Assembly: GCA_000648925.1 (NCBI GenBank)
Contig: JFHF01000012.1
Coordinates: 109,231-173,230 of the forward strand
Origin: Caballeronia jiangsuensis
GTDB taxonomy: Bacteria > Pseudomonadota > Gammaproteobacteria > Burkholderiales > Burkholderiaceae
Direction of reading: 5' to 3'
Length of the DNA stretch: 64,000 nt
Each line of letters begins with the position of its first letter. Position 1 is the first letter of the stretch. Positions 53,871-64,000 of the stretch are shown in pieces. A program made the translations under genes and the position numbers. The notes beneath the pieces were generated by a model, which was given only the letters and a program-made list of their open reading frames with translations, was not told where the DNA came from and did no database searches.

Positions 53871-54317
53871 TCACTCCGGCGGCCTCACCACCAGAATCGG
53901 CAAATGACTATGCGTCAGCACCTTCTGCGTCTCGCTTCCGAGCAATAGCCCGCGAATTCCGCCGTGACCGTGCGAGGCCATCACGATGAGATCGCAGTGC
54001 CGCGACTTCGCCGTATCGAGGATCACTTCATAGGGATGCGATCCCGTGGGCGCTTCGGTATCGCACTCCACGCCCGCCTGTACCGCGATATTCCGCAGAT
54101 TTTCGAGGTACACGCGAGCGCGCGCCTGATCGGCGGCCTGAACCTCGTCCTGATTCGCGCCCGCCATCTCGGCGCTATAAACGGTCATATGAAACGGCCG
54201 CATCATATAAAGACCGGTGATGCGCGCGCTGTTCTCCTTGGCGAGCGCAACCGCCATGCGCACCGCCGCCTCCGATAGCGCGGACCCGTCCGTTGGAACC
54301 AGCAAATGGTTGAACAT
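53871..54317 (-). CDS. Universal stress protein, UspA family
   Basis: 148 residues, one complete Usp domain. FNHLLVPTDGSALSEAA opens the fold; the nucleotide site at 114-128 reads ASHG-9x-GS, an ATP-binding type with the first Gly changed to Ala. ATG 54317 is preceded by GGAGG. Such proteins are induced by starvation or oxygen limitation. It lies downstream of the glucosidase gene on the same strand but has its own possible promoter. Confidence 0.9.
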   Translation of the reverse strand: MFNHLLVPTDGSALSEAAVRMAVALAKENSARITGLYMMRPFHMTVYSAEMAGANQDEVQAADQARARVYLENLRNIAVQAGVECDTEAPTGSHPYEVILDTAKSRHCDLIVMASHGHGGIRGLLLGSETQKVLTHSHLPILVVRPPE

Positions 54318-54359
54318 GATGACGTCCTCCGGTTCTCTGGGGACACGAAGAGTAGAGTC

Positions 54360-54379
54360 GAATCGACGATTCCAGTATA
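54360..54379 (-). promoter_or_regulatory. Possible promoter/operator of the usp gene
   Basis: On the minus strand TATACT (54379-54374), a fair -10, is followed by the palindrome GAATCG-T-CGATTC (54372-54360), about 43-55 nt before the start codon. No good -35 is visible, so an activator or another sigma factor may be involved. Confidence 0.35.
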
Positions 54380-54387
54380 GGCGAGTT

Positions 54388-57129
<2,742 letters not shown>

Positions 57130-57195
57130 GCGACCTCCGGTCCGGATGACCATCCAATATGTTCGATGCGCGGCTTTCCGATGATAAGCGAAGTG

Positions 57196-57221
57196 AAAAA
57201 AAGCGCGGCGATTGCCGCGCT
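57196..57221 (-). terminator. Intrinsic terminator of the dctA-type gene
   Basis: On the minus strand AGCGCGGC (57221-57214), loop AATC, GCCGCGCT (57209-57202), followed at once by a run of T to 57196. It lies 23 bp after the transporter stop and is the clearest rho-independent terminator in the window. Confidence 0.9.
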
Positions 57222-57243
57222 GCAAAAACTCATCGTGCCCGTT

Positions 57244-58656
57244 TCATCGCGTTCCCGCGCTTCTCAGCGAGATTCCGTCCGGATGAGGATTCGCGTCGTT
57301 CGTGTCTTCCGGAAGGAGATTGCCGTCCGCGAGCCGCTGGTCCGCTTCCGCGACCTCCGGATAACGCTCCGGATAGAGATGCCGTTCGCTGACGGCGGCA
57401 TCGAACGTGCGCGACCATTTGGCGATCACGACGGTCGCAAGACTGTTGCCGATGGTATTGCACGTCGCGATCGCCATCGACATGAAGCGATACACGCCGA
57501 AGATCAGCGCGAGGCCTTCGACCGGAAGGATGCCCGTCGATGTGACGGTCGCGGCGAACACCACGAACGATCCGCCCGAGACCGTGGCCGCGCCTTTCGA
57601 CGTCAGCAGCATCAGCAACAGAATGCCGATCTGATGGTCAAGCGTGATCGGCACGCCGTAAGCATGAGCGATGAACATCACGCCCATCGACATGAAGATC
57701 GACGTGCCGTCGAGATTGAACGCATAGCCCGTGGGCAGCACGAGCCCGACGGTCTGCTTCGCGCAACCGAGGCGTTCGAGCTTGATCAGGAGACGCGGCA
57801 ATGCGCTTTCCGAAGACGCCGTGCCGAGCACGATGAAGATTTCGTCCTTGATATAGCGCAGAAAGCGCCAGAGGCTGAAGCCCGCGAGCTTCGCGATGAT
57901 GCCCATCACCACGACGATGAACAGCGCCACCACCGCATAGAAGCTCACCACGAGTTGTGCGAGCGCGACCAGCACGGCCGTGCCGTTGCTGCCCACCGAA
58001 TACGCGACCGCGCCCAGTGTGCCGAGCGGCGCGAGCTTCATCACGAGGTTGATGAACGAGAACAGCACTTCGGAAACGAGATCGAGCCCTTCGTTGATGC
58101 GCACGCGGCGGCGCTCGGGAATGGCGAGAATGCCGATGCCGACCATCACCGCGAGCACGACCACCTGCAACAGCTCGCCTTTCGCGAACGCACCGATGAA
58201 GTTGTCCGGCACCACATGCATCACGAACTCGGTGAAGCCTTGCGGCGCGGCCTTGGCGGCCGTCGCGGGCACGGCGCCGACAGCGACGGAGGTCATCGCC
58301 TTGCCCGTTTGCAGCAGATTGCCCGCGAGCAGGCCGACCGCGAGCGCGATCGTCGATACGACTTCGAAGTAGACGATCGCTCTCCAGCCGACGCGCCCCG
58401 CGCTTTTCACATCGCCCGCCGACGCGATGCCATGCACGATCGTGAGAAACACGAGCGGCGCGACGCCGGCCTTGATGAGCGCGAGAAAGATATCGCCGAG
58501 CACCTTCAGTTGCGCGCCGAACTTCGGAAAGACGAGACCGACCGCAATGCCGATCGCGAGCGACAAAAGCACCTGCATGCCGAGCTTGCGATACCACGGC
58601 AGCTTCTTCGGCGGTGCGACGGTCGTGTCGTCGTGTGATGCGGGTTCGTTATGCAT
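57244..58656 (-). CDS. dctA: C4-dicarboxylate:cation symporter (DctA/GltP family)
   Basis: 470 residues. The family's re-entrant loop and substrate motifs are present: SSESALPRLLIKLERLG, LPTGYAFNLDGTSIFMSMGVMFIA and the late TSKGAATVSGGSFVVFAATV. Eight helices fit DctA/GltP. It imports succinate, fumarate, malate or a similar anion. GGAGG precedes ATG 58656. It follows the lyase gene by 26 bp on the same strand, so the two form an operon controlled by the divergent GntR regulator. Confidence 0.9.
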   Translation of the reverse strand: MHNEPASHDDTTVAPPKKLPWYRKLGMQVLLSLAIGIAVGLVFPKFGAQLKVLGDIFLALIKAGVAPLVFLTIVHGIASAGDVKSAGRVGWRAIVYFEVVSTIALAVGLLAGNLLQTGKAMTSVAVGAVPATAAKAAPQGFTEFVMHVVPDNFIGAFAKGELLQVVVLAVMVGIGILAIPERRRVRINEGLDLVSEVLFSFINLVMKLAPLGTLGAVAYSVGSNGTAVLVALAQLVVSFYAVVALFIVVVMGIIAKLAGFSLWRFLRYIKDEIFIVLGTASSESALPRLLIKLERLGCAKQTVGLVLPTGYAFNLDGTSIFMSMGVMFIAHAYGVPITLDHQIGILLLMLLTSKGAATVSGGSFVVFAATVTSTGILPVEGLALIFGVYRFMSMAIATCNTIGNSLATVVIAKWSRTFDAAVSERHLYPERYPEVAEADQRLADGNLLPEDTNDANPHPDGISLRSAGTR

Positions 58657-58682
58657 CGCATGCTCCTCCATGTTCTTTACGT

Positions 58683-60053
58683 TCAGACTTCGCTCGACAG
58701 CGCGATGGCGCGATCCACCATCTGCGGCGCGAGTCCGAGATAGTTCGCGGGATCGGTCATGCGGTCGATCGCTGCGCGGTCGAAGTGCTTCGTCACTTCC
58801 GGCAACGCCGCGAGCGCCTCCGCGAGCGTGCCGCCTTGTTCGTTCACCGTGCGGCATGCGTCGTACACGATGTCGTGCGCCTGCTGACGTCCGGTGTAAG
58901 GGGCCATGCCCATCATCACGGCTTCCGCCACGATCAGGCCGCGGCTGATGCCGAGGTTGTGCTTCATGCGCGCTTCATCGACGATCAGGCCGCCGAGCAT
59001 GAACTTCGCCTGATGCAGCGCACCCGACGTGAGAATGAAGCTCTCGGGAATCGCGATCCACTCCGCGTGCCACGGGCCGGTGGCGCGCTCGAAGTCCTGG
59101 ATCATCGCGTCAACCATCAGGCCCGCGTGCTGCCGCACCGCTTTAGCGGCGGCCAGCATAAGCTCGCTCGAAATCGGATTGCGCTTTTGCGGCATGGTGC
59201 TGCTCGCGCCGCGTCCCTTCACGAAGGGCTCGTACACTTCCGCGAATTCCGTCGACGCCATGATCATGATGTCGATCGCGATCTTGCCGAGCGACCCCGT
59301 GACGAGCGCGAGCAGGTTGACCGCTTCGGCGAAACCATCGCGTGCGACGTGCCAGGTGGTTGCGGGCACGCCGAGCTTCAGTTCTTCGGCGAGCGCCTTC
59401 TGCACCGCGAAACCCTTGTCGCCGAGCGATGCCAGCGTGCCCGCCGCGCCCGCGAATTCGACGACGGCCACGCGCTCGCGCATCTGCGCGATGCGTTCCT
59501 GATGGCGATCGAACATCGCGAGCCAGATCGCGACCTTGTAGCCGAACGTCACGGGCAGCGCCTGCTGCAAATGCGTGCGGCCGGCCATCGGCGTATCGCG
59601 GTGCTTCTTCGCCAGATCCGCGAGAATCGTGCGCAATTCGCGTATGTCGCCGTCGATGGATTCGAGCGCATCGCGCACTTGCAGCGCGACGGCGGTATCC
59701 ATGATGTCCTGAGTCGTCGCGCCCCAATGAACGTAACGTCCGGCGTCGCCGCACATGGCGACCATCTGATGAACGAGCGGCAGGATCGGATAGCCGACGA
59801 TGTCCGTTTCCTCGCGCATGTGATCGAAGTCGATGCGCTCGATCTTCGATTCGCGCGCGATCACTTCGGCGGCTTCGGCCGGAATCACGCCCGCGCGCGC
59901 CTCGGCTTTCGCGAGCGCCACTTCGACATCGATATAACGCTGCACCAGCGCGTGATCCGAGAACAGCGCGCGCATTTTCGCGGTGCCGAACGCGTCGCGA
60001 AACAGCACGGAATCGAACACGGTGCTGGCCAGGGGAGAAACGGAACTCGTCAT
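58683..60053 (-). CDS. Aspartase/fumarase-superfamily lyase (adenylosuccinate lyase / PcaB-like)
   Basis: 456 residues. Superfamily signatures: GATTQD at 111-116, GRTHLQQALP near 158-167, and the flexible catalytic loop GASSTMPQKRNP (282-293) with the general-base Ser. The PcaB-like HLQQALPVTFGYK favours the 3-carboxymuconate cycloisomerase/adenylosuccinate lyase branch, but no protocatechuate or purine genes are nearby. Because it is co-transcribed with a C4-dicarboxylate carrier and controlled by a UTRA regulator, a lyase acting on a fumarate adduct imported from outside is more likely; the substrate is unknown. GAGGT precedes ATG 60053. Confidence 0.85.
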   Translation of the reverse strand: MTSSVSPLASTVFDSVLFRDAFGTAKMRALFSDHALVQRYIDVEVALAKAEARAGVIPAEAAEVIARESKIERIDFDHMREETDIVGYPILPLVHQMVAMCGDAGRYVHWGATTQDIMDTAVALQVRDALESIDGDIRELRTILADLAKKHRDTPMAGRTHLQQALPVTFGYKVAIWLAMFDRHQERIAQMRERVAVVEFAGAAGTLASLGDKGFAVQKALAEELKLGVPATTWHVARDGFAEAVNLLALVTGSLGKIAIDIMIMASTEFAEVYEPFVKGRGASSTMPQKRNPISSELMLAAAKAVRQHAGLMVDAMIQDFERATGPWHAEWIAIPESFILTSGALHQAKFMLGGLIVDEARMKHNLGISRGLIVAEAVMMGMAPYTGRQQAHDIVYDACRTVNEQGGTLAEALAALPEVTKHFDRAAIDRMTDPANYLGLAPQMVDRAIALSSEV

Positions 60054-60097
60054 GTTGACCTCTTGCGGAAGCAGAATTGATCGGGGCAGGACAGGCA

Positions 60098-60115
60098 AAT
60101 ATGTCCGGACATATT
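60098..60115. promoter_or_regulatory. Palindromic operator 1 of the lyase/GntR locus
   Basis: Perfect 18-bp palindrome AATATGTCCGGACATATT in the divergent intergenic region. It shares ATATGT-N-CG-N-ACATAT with operator 2, centre to centre 24 bp. Its form fits a dimeric GntR/HutC-type binding site. Confidence 0.8.
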
Positions 60116-60122
60116 CAGACTA

Positions 60123-60138
60123 ATATGTTCGAACATAT
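60123..60138. promoter_or_regulatory. Palindromic operator 2 of the lyase/GntR locus
   Basis: Perfect 16-bp palindrome ATATGTTCGAACATAT, 51 bp before the regulator ATG. With operator 1 it should allow the GntR protein to repress itself and the lyase-dctA operon. Confidence 0.8.
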
Positions 60139-60189
60139 CGGGCAAGCTATGATTTACCCTGACCACCGAAAAACACCGCCAGAGCTGCA

Positions 60190-60921
60190 ATGAACAGACC
60201 GCATTTCGCCGATATCGCGCGCGAGCTGACCGAGGGAATCGCGTCGGGCCGCTTTCCTGTCGGCTCCTATCTGCCGACCGAACTGGAACTTCGCGACCAC
60301 TATCAGACGAGCCGGCATACCGTGCGGGCCGCGCTGCACGAATTGCAGCAACTGGGCCTCGTGTCGCGGCGCAAGAATGCGGGCACGCGTGTCGAGTCGA
60401 TGCAGCCGCGCAACGACTTCCGTCCCTCGCTCGCGTCCGTCGACGATCTCGTGCAGTTCGGCTCCGAGCACTTGCGTCTCGTGCAATCGACGCAGCACAT
60501 CGAGGCCTCGGCGAAACTCGCGAAGACCTTGCGTTGCGCGCAGGGCACGCCGTGGCTGCGCGTATCGAGCCTGCGTATCGATGGCGACAAGGACAGCCCG
60601 CCCGTCGGCTGGACGGACGTGTATATCGATCCTGCATACGACGACGTCGCCGAAGCCGCGAAGGAGAATCCGGATACGCTCATCAGCTCGCTGATCGAAG
60701 CGCGCTATGGGCGCGGTATCGACGAAATTCAGCAGGACGTGCGCGCGATCAACGTATCGGCGGAAATGGCGAGGCGTCTGCGCGTGGAGGCGGGCACGGC
60801 TGCGCTGGAGATCGTGCGCCGCTATCTCGATGCGAGCGGCGCGACGTTCGAGGTGTCGGTGACGGTGCATCCGGCGGAGCGCTTCTGCGTGTCGATGCGG
60901 CTCAAGCGCTCGCCGGGCTGA
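60190..60921 (+). CDS. GntR/HutC-family regulator with UTRA domain
   Basis: 243 residues. Winged helix-turn-helix at ~5-70 (GSYLPTELELRDHYQTSRHT, then VRAALHELQQLGLVSRRKNAGT). A UTRA ligand domain follows at ~90-240, ending FEVSVTVHPAERF. HutC-type proteins are repressors released by a metabolite. It is divergent from the lyase-dctA operon and the twin palindromes lie between, so it is their probable repressor, with the lyase substrate or product as inducer. Confidence 0.92.
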   Translation: MNRPHFADIARELTEGIASGRFPVGSYLPTELELRDHYQTSRHTVRAALHELQQLGLVSRRKNAGTRVESMQPRNDFRPSLASVDDLVQFGSEHLRLVQSTQHIEASAKLAKTLRCAQGTPWLRVSSLRIDGDKDSPPVGWTDVYIDPAYDDVAEAAKENPDTLISSLIEARYGRGIDEIQQDVRAINVSAEMARRLRVEAGTAALEIVRRYLDASGATFEVSVTVHPAERFCVSMRLKRSPG

Positions 60922-61004
60922 ACGCGTCTTTCGCGATCCGGGAACGCCGTCTTTCGACGTGACATCCAAGCCGGTATCCACAACGGAATGCCGGGAGACG
61001 TCAC

Positions 61005-61538
61005 ATGAAACTCATCCACACCGCATTGAGCGCGATAGTCGCATTCGCTGGCATCGCGGCTCATGCGCAAAATGCCGGACCGACCGATCCGCAGATCGCG
61101 GCTATCGTCGTGACGGCCAATCAGGTCGATATCGACGCGGGCAAGCTCGCCGAATCGAAGACGAAATCCAACGACGTGAAGGCGTTCGCGCAGCAAATGG
61201 TCACGGACCATAGCGGCGTCAACAAGGCCGCGACCGATCTCGTGAAGAAGCTCAACGTCACGCCCGAGGACAACCCGACGAGCCAGAGCCTGAAGCAAGG
61301 CGGAGACGCGAATCTCGCGAAGCTCAAAGCGCTTTCGGGCGGAAGCTTCGACCGGTCGTACATCGATCACGAGGTCGCCTATCATGAAAGCGTGCTCGAT
61401 GCGCTCGACAAGACCTTGATACCTGGCGCACAAAACGAAGAACTGAAGGCGCTGCTCGTCAAGGTGCGGCCCGCATTCGTCGCACATCTAGAACATGCGC
61501 GGCATGTGCAGGCGGAACTGAAAAAGAGCGGAGCGTGA
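61005..61538 (+). CDS. DUF4142 exported protein
   Basis: 177 residues. Signal peptide cleaved after AHAQ, then a DUF4142 four-helix bundle of ferritin-like type: AIVVTANQVDIDAGKLAESK, VKAFAQQMVTDHSG, SFDRSYIDHEVAYHESVL and a last helix HLEHARHVQAELKK. Members sit in the periplasm or outer membrane; function is not established. GGGAGA precedes the ATG. The cupredoxin gene starts right after its stop. Confidence 0.92.
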   Translation: MKLIHTALSAIVAFAGIAAHAQNAGPTDPQIAAIVVTANQVDIDAGKLAESKTKSNDVKAFAQQMVTDHSGVNKAATDLVKKLNVTPEDNPTSQSLKQGGDANLAKLKALSGGSFDRSYIDHEVAYHESVLDALDKTLIPGAQNEELKALLVKVRPAFVAHLEHARHVQAELKKSGA

Positions 61539-61539
61539 G

Positions 61540-61842
61540 ATGCGCTGGCTTCTTTGCGTAGGCGCGCTCGTCTTCTGCGGCGAGGCGAGTGCCGCGACGT
61601 ATGTCGTCGTGATCGAGCAAATGCGTTTCGAGCCGCCTGTGTTGACCGTTGCGCCCGGCGATCGCATCGTGTGGGTGAACAAGGATTTGTTTCCGCACAC
61701 CGCGACCGCCGATAAAGCAGCCTTCGATTCGCGCGATATTTCGCCCGATGCGTCGTGGAGTTACGTCGCGCGCGAGGCGGGAACCTATGCGTATTCGTGC
61801 AGGCTGCATCCGACGATGCACGCGACACTGAACGTTCGATAG
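61540..61842 (+). CDS. Cupredoxin (plastocyanin/azurin-like) periplasmic protein
   Basis: 100 residues with a signal peptide of ~18 residues (GEASA). The copper ligands are all present: His53 (FPHTAT), Cys87, His90 and Met93 in SCRLHPTMH, with C-x2-H-x2-M spacing. It is a small type 1 copper protein, probably an electron carrier or copper-handling protein in the periplasm. It is followed after 8 bp by the sigma factor gene. Confidence 0.92.
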   Translation: MRWLLCVGALVFCGEASAATYVVVIEQMRFEPPVLTVAPGDRIVWVNKDLFPHTATADKAAFDSRDISPDASWSYVAREAGTYAYSCRLHPTMHATLNVR

Positions 61843-61850
61843 AGACGACG

Positions 61851-62537
61851 ATGAGCGAGACCGCACAAACCCTCGTAGCCGACGATGATCTGAGCATTGC
61901 ACGGCGCATCGTCGCGGGCGATCGCGCGGCGTTCGAATTGCTGATGCGCCGGCATAACCGGCGTCTGTATCGCCTCGCGCGCGCGACCTTGCGCAACGAT
62001 GCCGAAGCCGAGGATGCATTGCAGGACGCGTATTTGCACGCGTATCGGTCGATGAGCCAGTTTCGCGGCGACGCGCAACTTTCCACGTGGTTATCGCGGC
62101 TCGTGCTCAATGAGTGTTTCGCGCGCATCCGGCGTTCGGCGCGGCGTCAGAACGTGATTCCCATCGTGGATGCGCCCGATTGGGTCGAACAGGCTGAAGC
62201 AATGACCTCGCACGACGATTCCGCGCCCGACGATGCGCTCGCGCGTTCGCAGGTTCGGGCACTGCTCGAAAGCAAGCTCGACGCATTGCCCGAGCTATTT
62301 CGCATCGTGTTCGTGCTGCGTTCGATCGAGGAGATGACGGTCGAAGAGACGGCGCAGTGTCTGAACATTCCCGAAGCGACTGTGCGCAGCCGGCATTTTC
62401 GCGCGCGCGGCATGTTGCGGGAATCGCTGGCGCAGGCGTTCGATCTCGCCGAACGCGACGTGTTCGAATTCGGCGGCGCGCGGTGCGATCGGATCGTCGA
62501 GCGGGTGCTATCGAAACTAGGCGATGGCGGTGCTTGA
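61851..62537 (+). CDS. ECF-type RNA polymerase sigma factor
   Basis: 228 residues. Sigma region 2 at ~20-95 (DRAAFELLMRRHNRRLYRLA, then EAEDALQDAYLHAYRSMSQF) and region 4 at ~150-205 (LPELFRIVFVLRSIEEMTVE, then ETAQCLNIPEATVRSRHFRA). A tail of ~30 residues with FEFGGARCDRI is extra. No anti-sigma gene follows; the next gene, sharing one base with its stop, encodes a small exported protein. It probably controls this cluster. Confidence 0.93.
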   Translation: MSETAQTLVADDDLSIARRIVAGDRAAFELLMRRHNRRLYRLARATLRNDAEAEDALQDAYLHAYRSMSQFRGDAQLSTWLSRLVLNECFARIRRSARRQNVIPIVDAPDWVEQAEAMTSHDDSAPDDALARSQVRALLESKLDALPELFRIVFVLRSIEEMTVEETAQCLNIPEATVRSRHFRARGMLRESLAQAFDLAERDVFEFGGARCDRIVERVLSKLGDGGA

Positions 62538-62893
62538 TGACAATAAACAGGGCGGCTGCTTGCACAATAGCGGGAATCGTCATGCTGGCCGGCATTTCGG
62601 GCGCTGAAGCAAGGGCGATCAAGGTCATATCCGGAACTTATGGCGCGAATTGCGGCGCCGTGAACGGCAACGCGACGCACGATCTGACGCTTCAGTGCGA
62701 CGGCCTCGATACGTGTCAGTACGTGCCTGACAGAACACGCATCGGCGATGCGACGCGCGCTTGCAGCAAGGATCTTCAGGCCGACTGGCGCTGCACGGAC
62801 AGCGAATTCCACACCGCGATGCTCAGCCCCGAAGCGGGCACGAACAGCACGCTCGTGCTGAGCTGCGTCGAGCAAAACGGACCAGGGCACTGA
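62537..62893 (+). CDS. Small exported Cys-rich protein
   Basis: 118 residues. Signal peptide (TINRAAACTIAGIVMLAGIS, then GAEA). The mature part has paired cysteines in ISGTYGANCGAVNGNATHDL, CDGLDTCQY, GDATRACSKDLQADWRC and SCVEQN, an arrangement like SUEL/galactose-binding-lectin-type domains of exported Burkholderia proteins. Function unknown. Its ATG overlaps the sigma factor stop (TGATG), so it is made together with the sigma factor. Confidence 0.75.
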   Translation: MTINRAAACTIAGIVMLAGISGAEARAIKVISGTYGANCGAVNGNATHDLTLQCDGLDTCQYVPDRTRIGDATRACSKDLQADWRCTDSEFHTAMLSPEAGTNSTLVLSCVEQNGPGH

Positions 62894-63017
62894 GCGGCCC
62901 TAGGTTGAGCCTATGACCGGCAAAGTTATCTGATATTTGCGCGCTTTCCGGACACGCATTCAAATAGAGGTTAGGTCAAGCCTCTTTCTGAGAGCTTGTC
63001 ATTATTCGGAGACGCAA

Positions 63018-63767
63018 GTGAAGATTCTTGTCCCAGTCAAGCGCGTGGTCGATTACAACGTGAAGGTCCGGGTGAAGTCGGATAACACGGGCGTCGATAT
63101 CGCCAACGTGAAGATGTCGATGAATCCGTTCGATGAGATCGCTGTTGAAGAGGCGGTGCGGTTGAAGGAAGCGGGTGTTGCGACGGAAGTTATCGCCGTG
63201 TCGTGCGGCGTGACGCAGTGTCAGGAGACGTTGCGTACTGCGCTGGCAATTGGTGCGGATCGCGCTGTGTTGGTGGAAGCGTCGGAGGACTTGCAGCCTT
63301 TGGCCGTCGCGAAGTTGTTGAAGGCGCTGGTCGATCAGGAGAAGCCTGATTTGATCATCCTCGGCAAGCAGGCTATCGACGACGATTCGAATCAAACCGG
63401 CCAGATGCTCGCTGCACTGGCAGGTCTGCCGCAGGCGACGTTCGCATCGAAGGTCGTGGTCGCGGATGGCAAGGCGACTGTATCGCGTGAAGTCGATGGC
63501 GGCGCGGAAACGCTTTCTTTGCAACTCCCCGCAGTGGTCACGACTGATCTGCGCCTGAACGAGCCGCGCTACGTGACGCTGCCGAACATCATGAAGGCGA
63601 AGAAGAAGCCTTTGACGACGGTAAAGCCCGCCGATCTGGGCGTCGATGTCGCGCCGCGTCTGAAGACATTGAAGGTTGTCGAGCCGTCGAAACGCAGCGC
63701 AGGCATTACGGTGCCCGACGTGAAGACGCTGGTCGAGAAACTGAAGAACGAAGCGAAGGTAATCTGA
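63018..63767 (+). CDS. etfB: Electron transfer flavoprotein beta subunit
   Basis: 249 residues, exact EtfB length. [19 protein letters not shown] opens the protein; the AMP-binding and partner-recognition region is seen in LALIG-type [29 protein letters not shown] and the family signature [26 protein letters not shown]. With EtfA it carries electrons from acyl-CoA dehydrogenases to the quinone pool. The start is GTG at 63018, six bases after GGAG. The stop shares a base with the etfA start. Confidence 0.97.
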   Translation: MKILVPVKRVVDYNVKVRVKSDNTGVDIANVKMSMNPFDEIAVEEAVRLKEAGVATEVIAVSCGVTQCQETLRTALAIGADRAVLVEASEDLQPLAVAKLLKALVDQEKPDLIILGKQAIDDDSNQTGQMLAALAGLPQATFASKVVVADGKATVSREVDGGAETLSLQLPAVVTTDLRLNEPRYVTLPNIMKAKKKPLTTVKPADLGVDVAPRLKTLKVVEPSKRSAGITVPDVKTLVEKLKNEAKVI

Positions 63768-64000
63768 TGACGACTCTCGTAATTGCGGAACACGACAATG
63801 CCTCGATCAAGGCAGCGACGTTGAACACCGTTGCGGCTGCGGCGAAGATCGGTGGCGATGTGCATGTGCTTATCGCAGGTTCGAACGCGCAAGGCGCGGC
63901 GGACGCGGCGGCGAAGATCGCGGGCGTGTCAAAAGTGCTGCTCGCCGATGCGCCTCAACTCGCCGATGGCCTCGCGGAGAATGTCGAAGGCACGGTGCTG
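63767..64000 (+). CDS. etfA: Electron transfer flavoprotein alpha subunit (3' end outside window)
   Basis: Only the first 78 codons are present. [20 protein letters not shown] and VHVLIAGSNAQGAADAAAKI are the usual EtfA N-terminal domain. It begins at the ATG that overlaps the etfB stop (TGATG), the normal etfBA arrangement. The FAD-binding C-terminal domain lies beyond the window. Confidence 0.95.
   Translation, partial: MTTLVIAEHDNASIKAATLNTVAAAAKIGGDVHVLIAGSNAQGAADAAAKIAGVSKVLLADAPQLADGLAENVEGTVL

Noticed and set aside
57157..57166. ATATGTTCGA, identical to the left half of the GntR operator, upstream of the glucosidase gene
   Set aside because: The right half (TGCGCG) does not match ACATAT, so it is a half-site at best and could be chance.
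62894..63017. Dyad-like pieces (TAGGTTGAGCCTA, GAGG...GCCTC) before etfB
   Set aside because: Arms of only 4-5 bases and no consistent pattern; not strong enough for an operator or terminator call.

Overview
The window is a stretch of high-GC proteobacterial chromosome. Its gene content (MocR, GlxA and GntR/UTRA regulators, DUF3141, PqiABC, NodT-type efflux lipoprotein, EutBC without a microcompartment, EtfBA) and codon use point to Burkholderiaceae, most likely a Paraburkholderia/Caballeronia/Burkholderia-type organism. I see no tRNA, rRNA, CRISPR array, insertion sequence or integrase. The only visibly AT-richer part is the first ~3 kb.

Layout. 1-2.9 kb: 3' end of a large repeat-rich surface or exported protein and a convergent TPR-glycosyltransferase. 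3-8.7 kb: small catabolic and regulatory genes (MFS transporter, SDR, GlxA-type regulator, M20 amidohydrolase, RBBP9-type hydrolase, Usp/hemerythrin-like protein). 8.9-18.9 kb: MalT-like LuxR regulator, glycogen phosphorylase, debranching enzyme, AspT-type transporter and D-lactate dehydrogenase. 19-23 kb: VIT-like membrane protein and a run of small envelope proteins ending in an outer-membrane barrel. 23-32 kb: RRM protein, PPK2, SulP transporter, then a tight operon DUF3141-pta-ackA-fabI-unknown. The 8-32 kb block reads as a set for reserve mobilisation, fermentation and energy stress (glycogen to sugar phosphate, lactate, acetyl-phosphate to ATP, polyphosphate). It recalls the low-oxygen-activated (lxa) locus of Burkholderia cenocepacia, although I found no clean FNR/Anr box.

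32.3-41.8 kb (minus strand): a six-gene operon in which a complete RND efflux pump (adaptor, HAE1 pump, NodT outer-membrane lipoprotein) runs directly into pqiA-pqiB-pqiC, with start/stop overlaps or a 1-nt gap at every junction from the pump gene onward. 42.3-53.9 kb: MocR regulator divergent from an amino acid permease and DadA-like oxidase; then an orphan LivK-type binding protein coupled to eutB-eutC; then DUF485-actP; then a GabD-like aldehyde dehydrogenase homologue that has lost its catalytic Cys and oxyanion Asn. 53.9-60.9 kb: UspA, GH63-like glucosidase, DctA-type transporter, an aspartase/fumarase-superfamily lyase and a divergent GntR/UTRA regulator with two near-identical palindromic operators between. 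61-62.9 kb: DUF4142 protein, cupredoxin, ECF sigma factor and a small exported protein. 63-64 kb: etfB and the start of etfA.

Most notable: the active-site-less aldehyde dehydrogenase beside ethanolamine ammonia-lyase, the fused RND-pqiABC operon, and the twin operator of the lyase/dctA/GntR locus.
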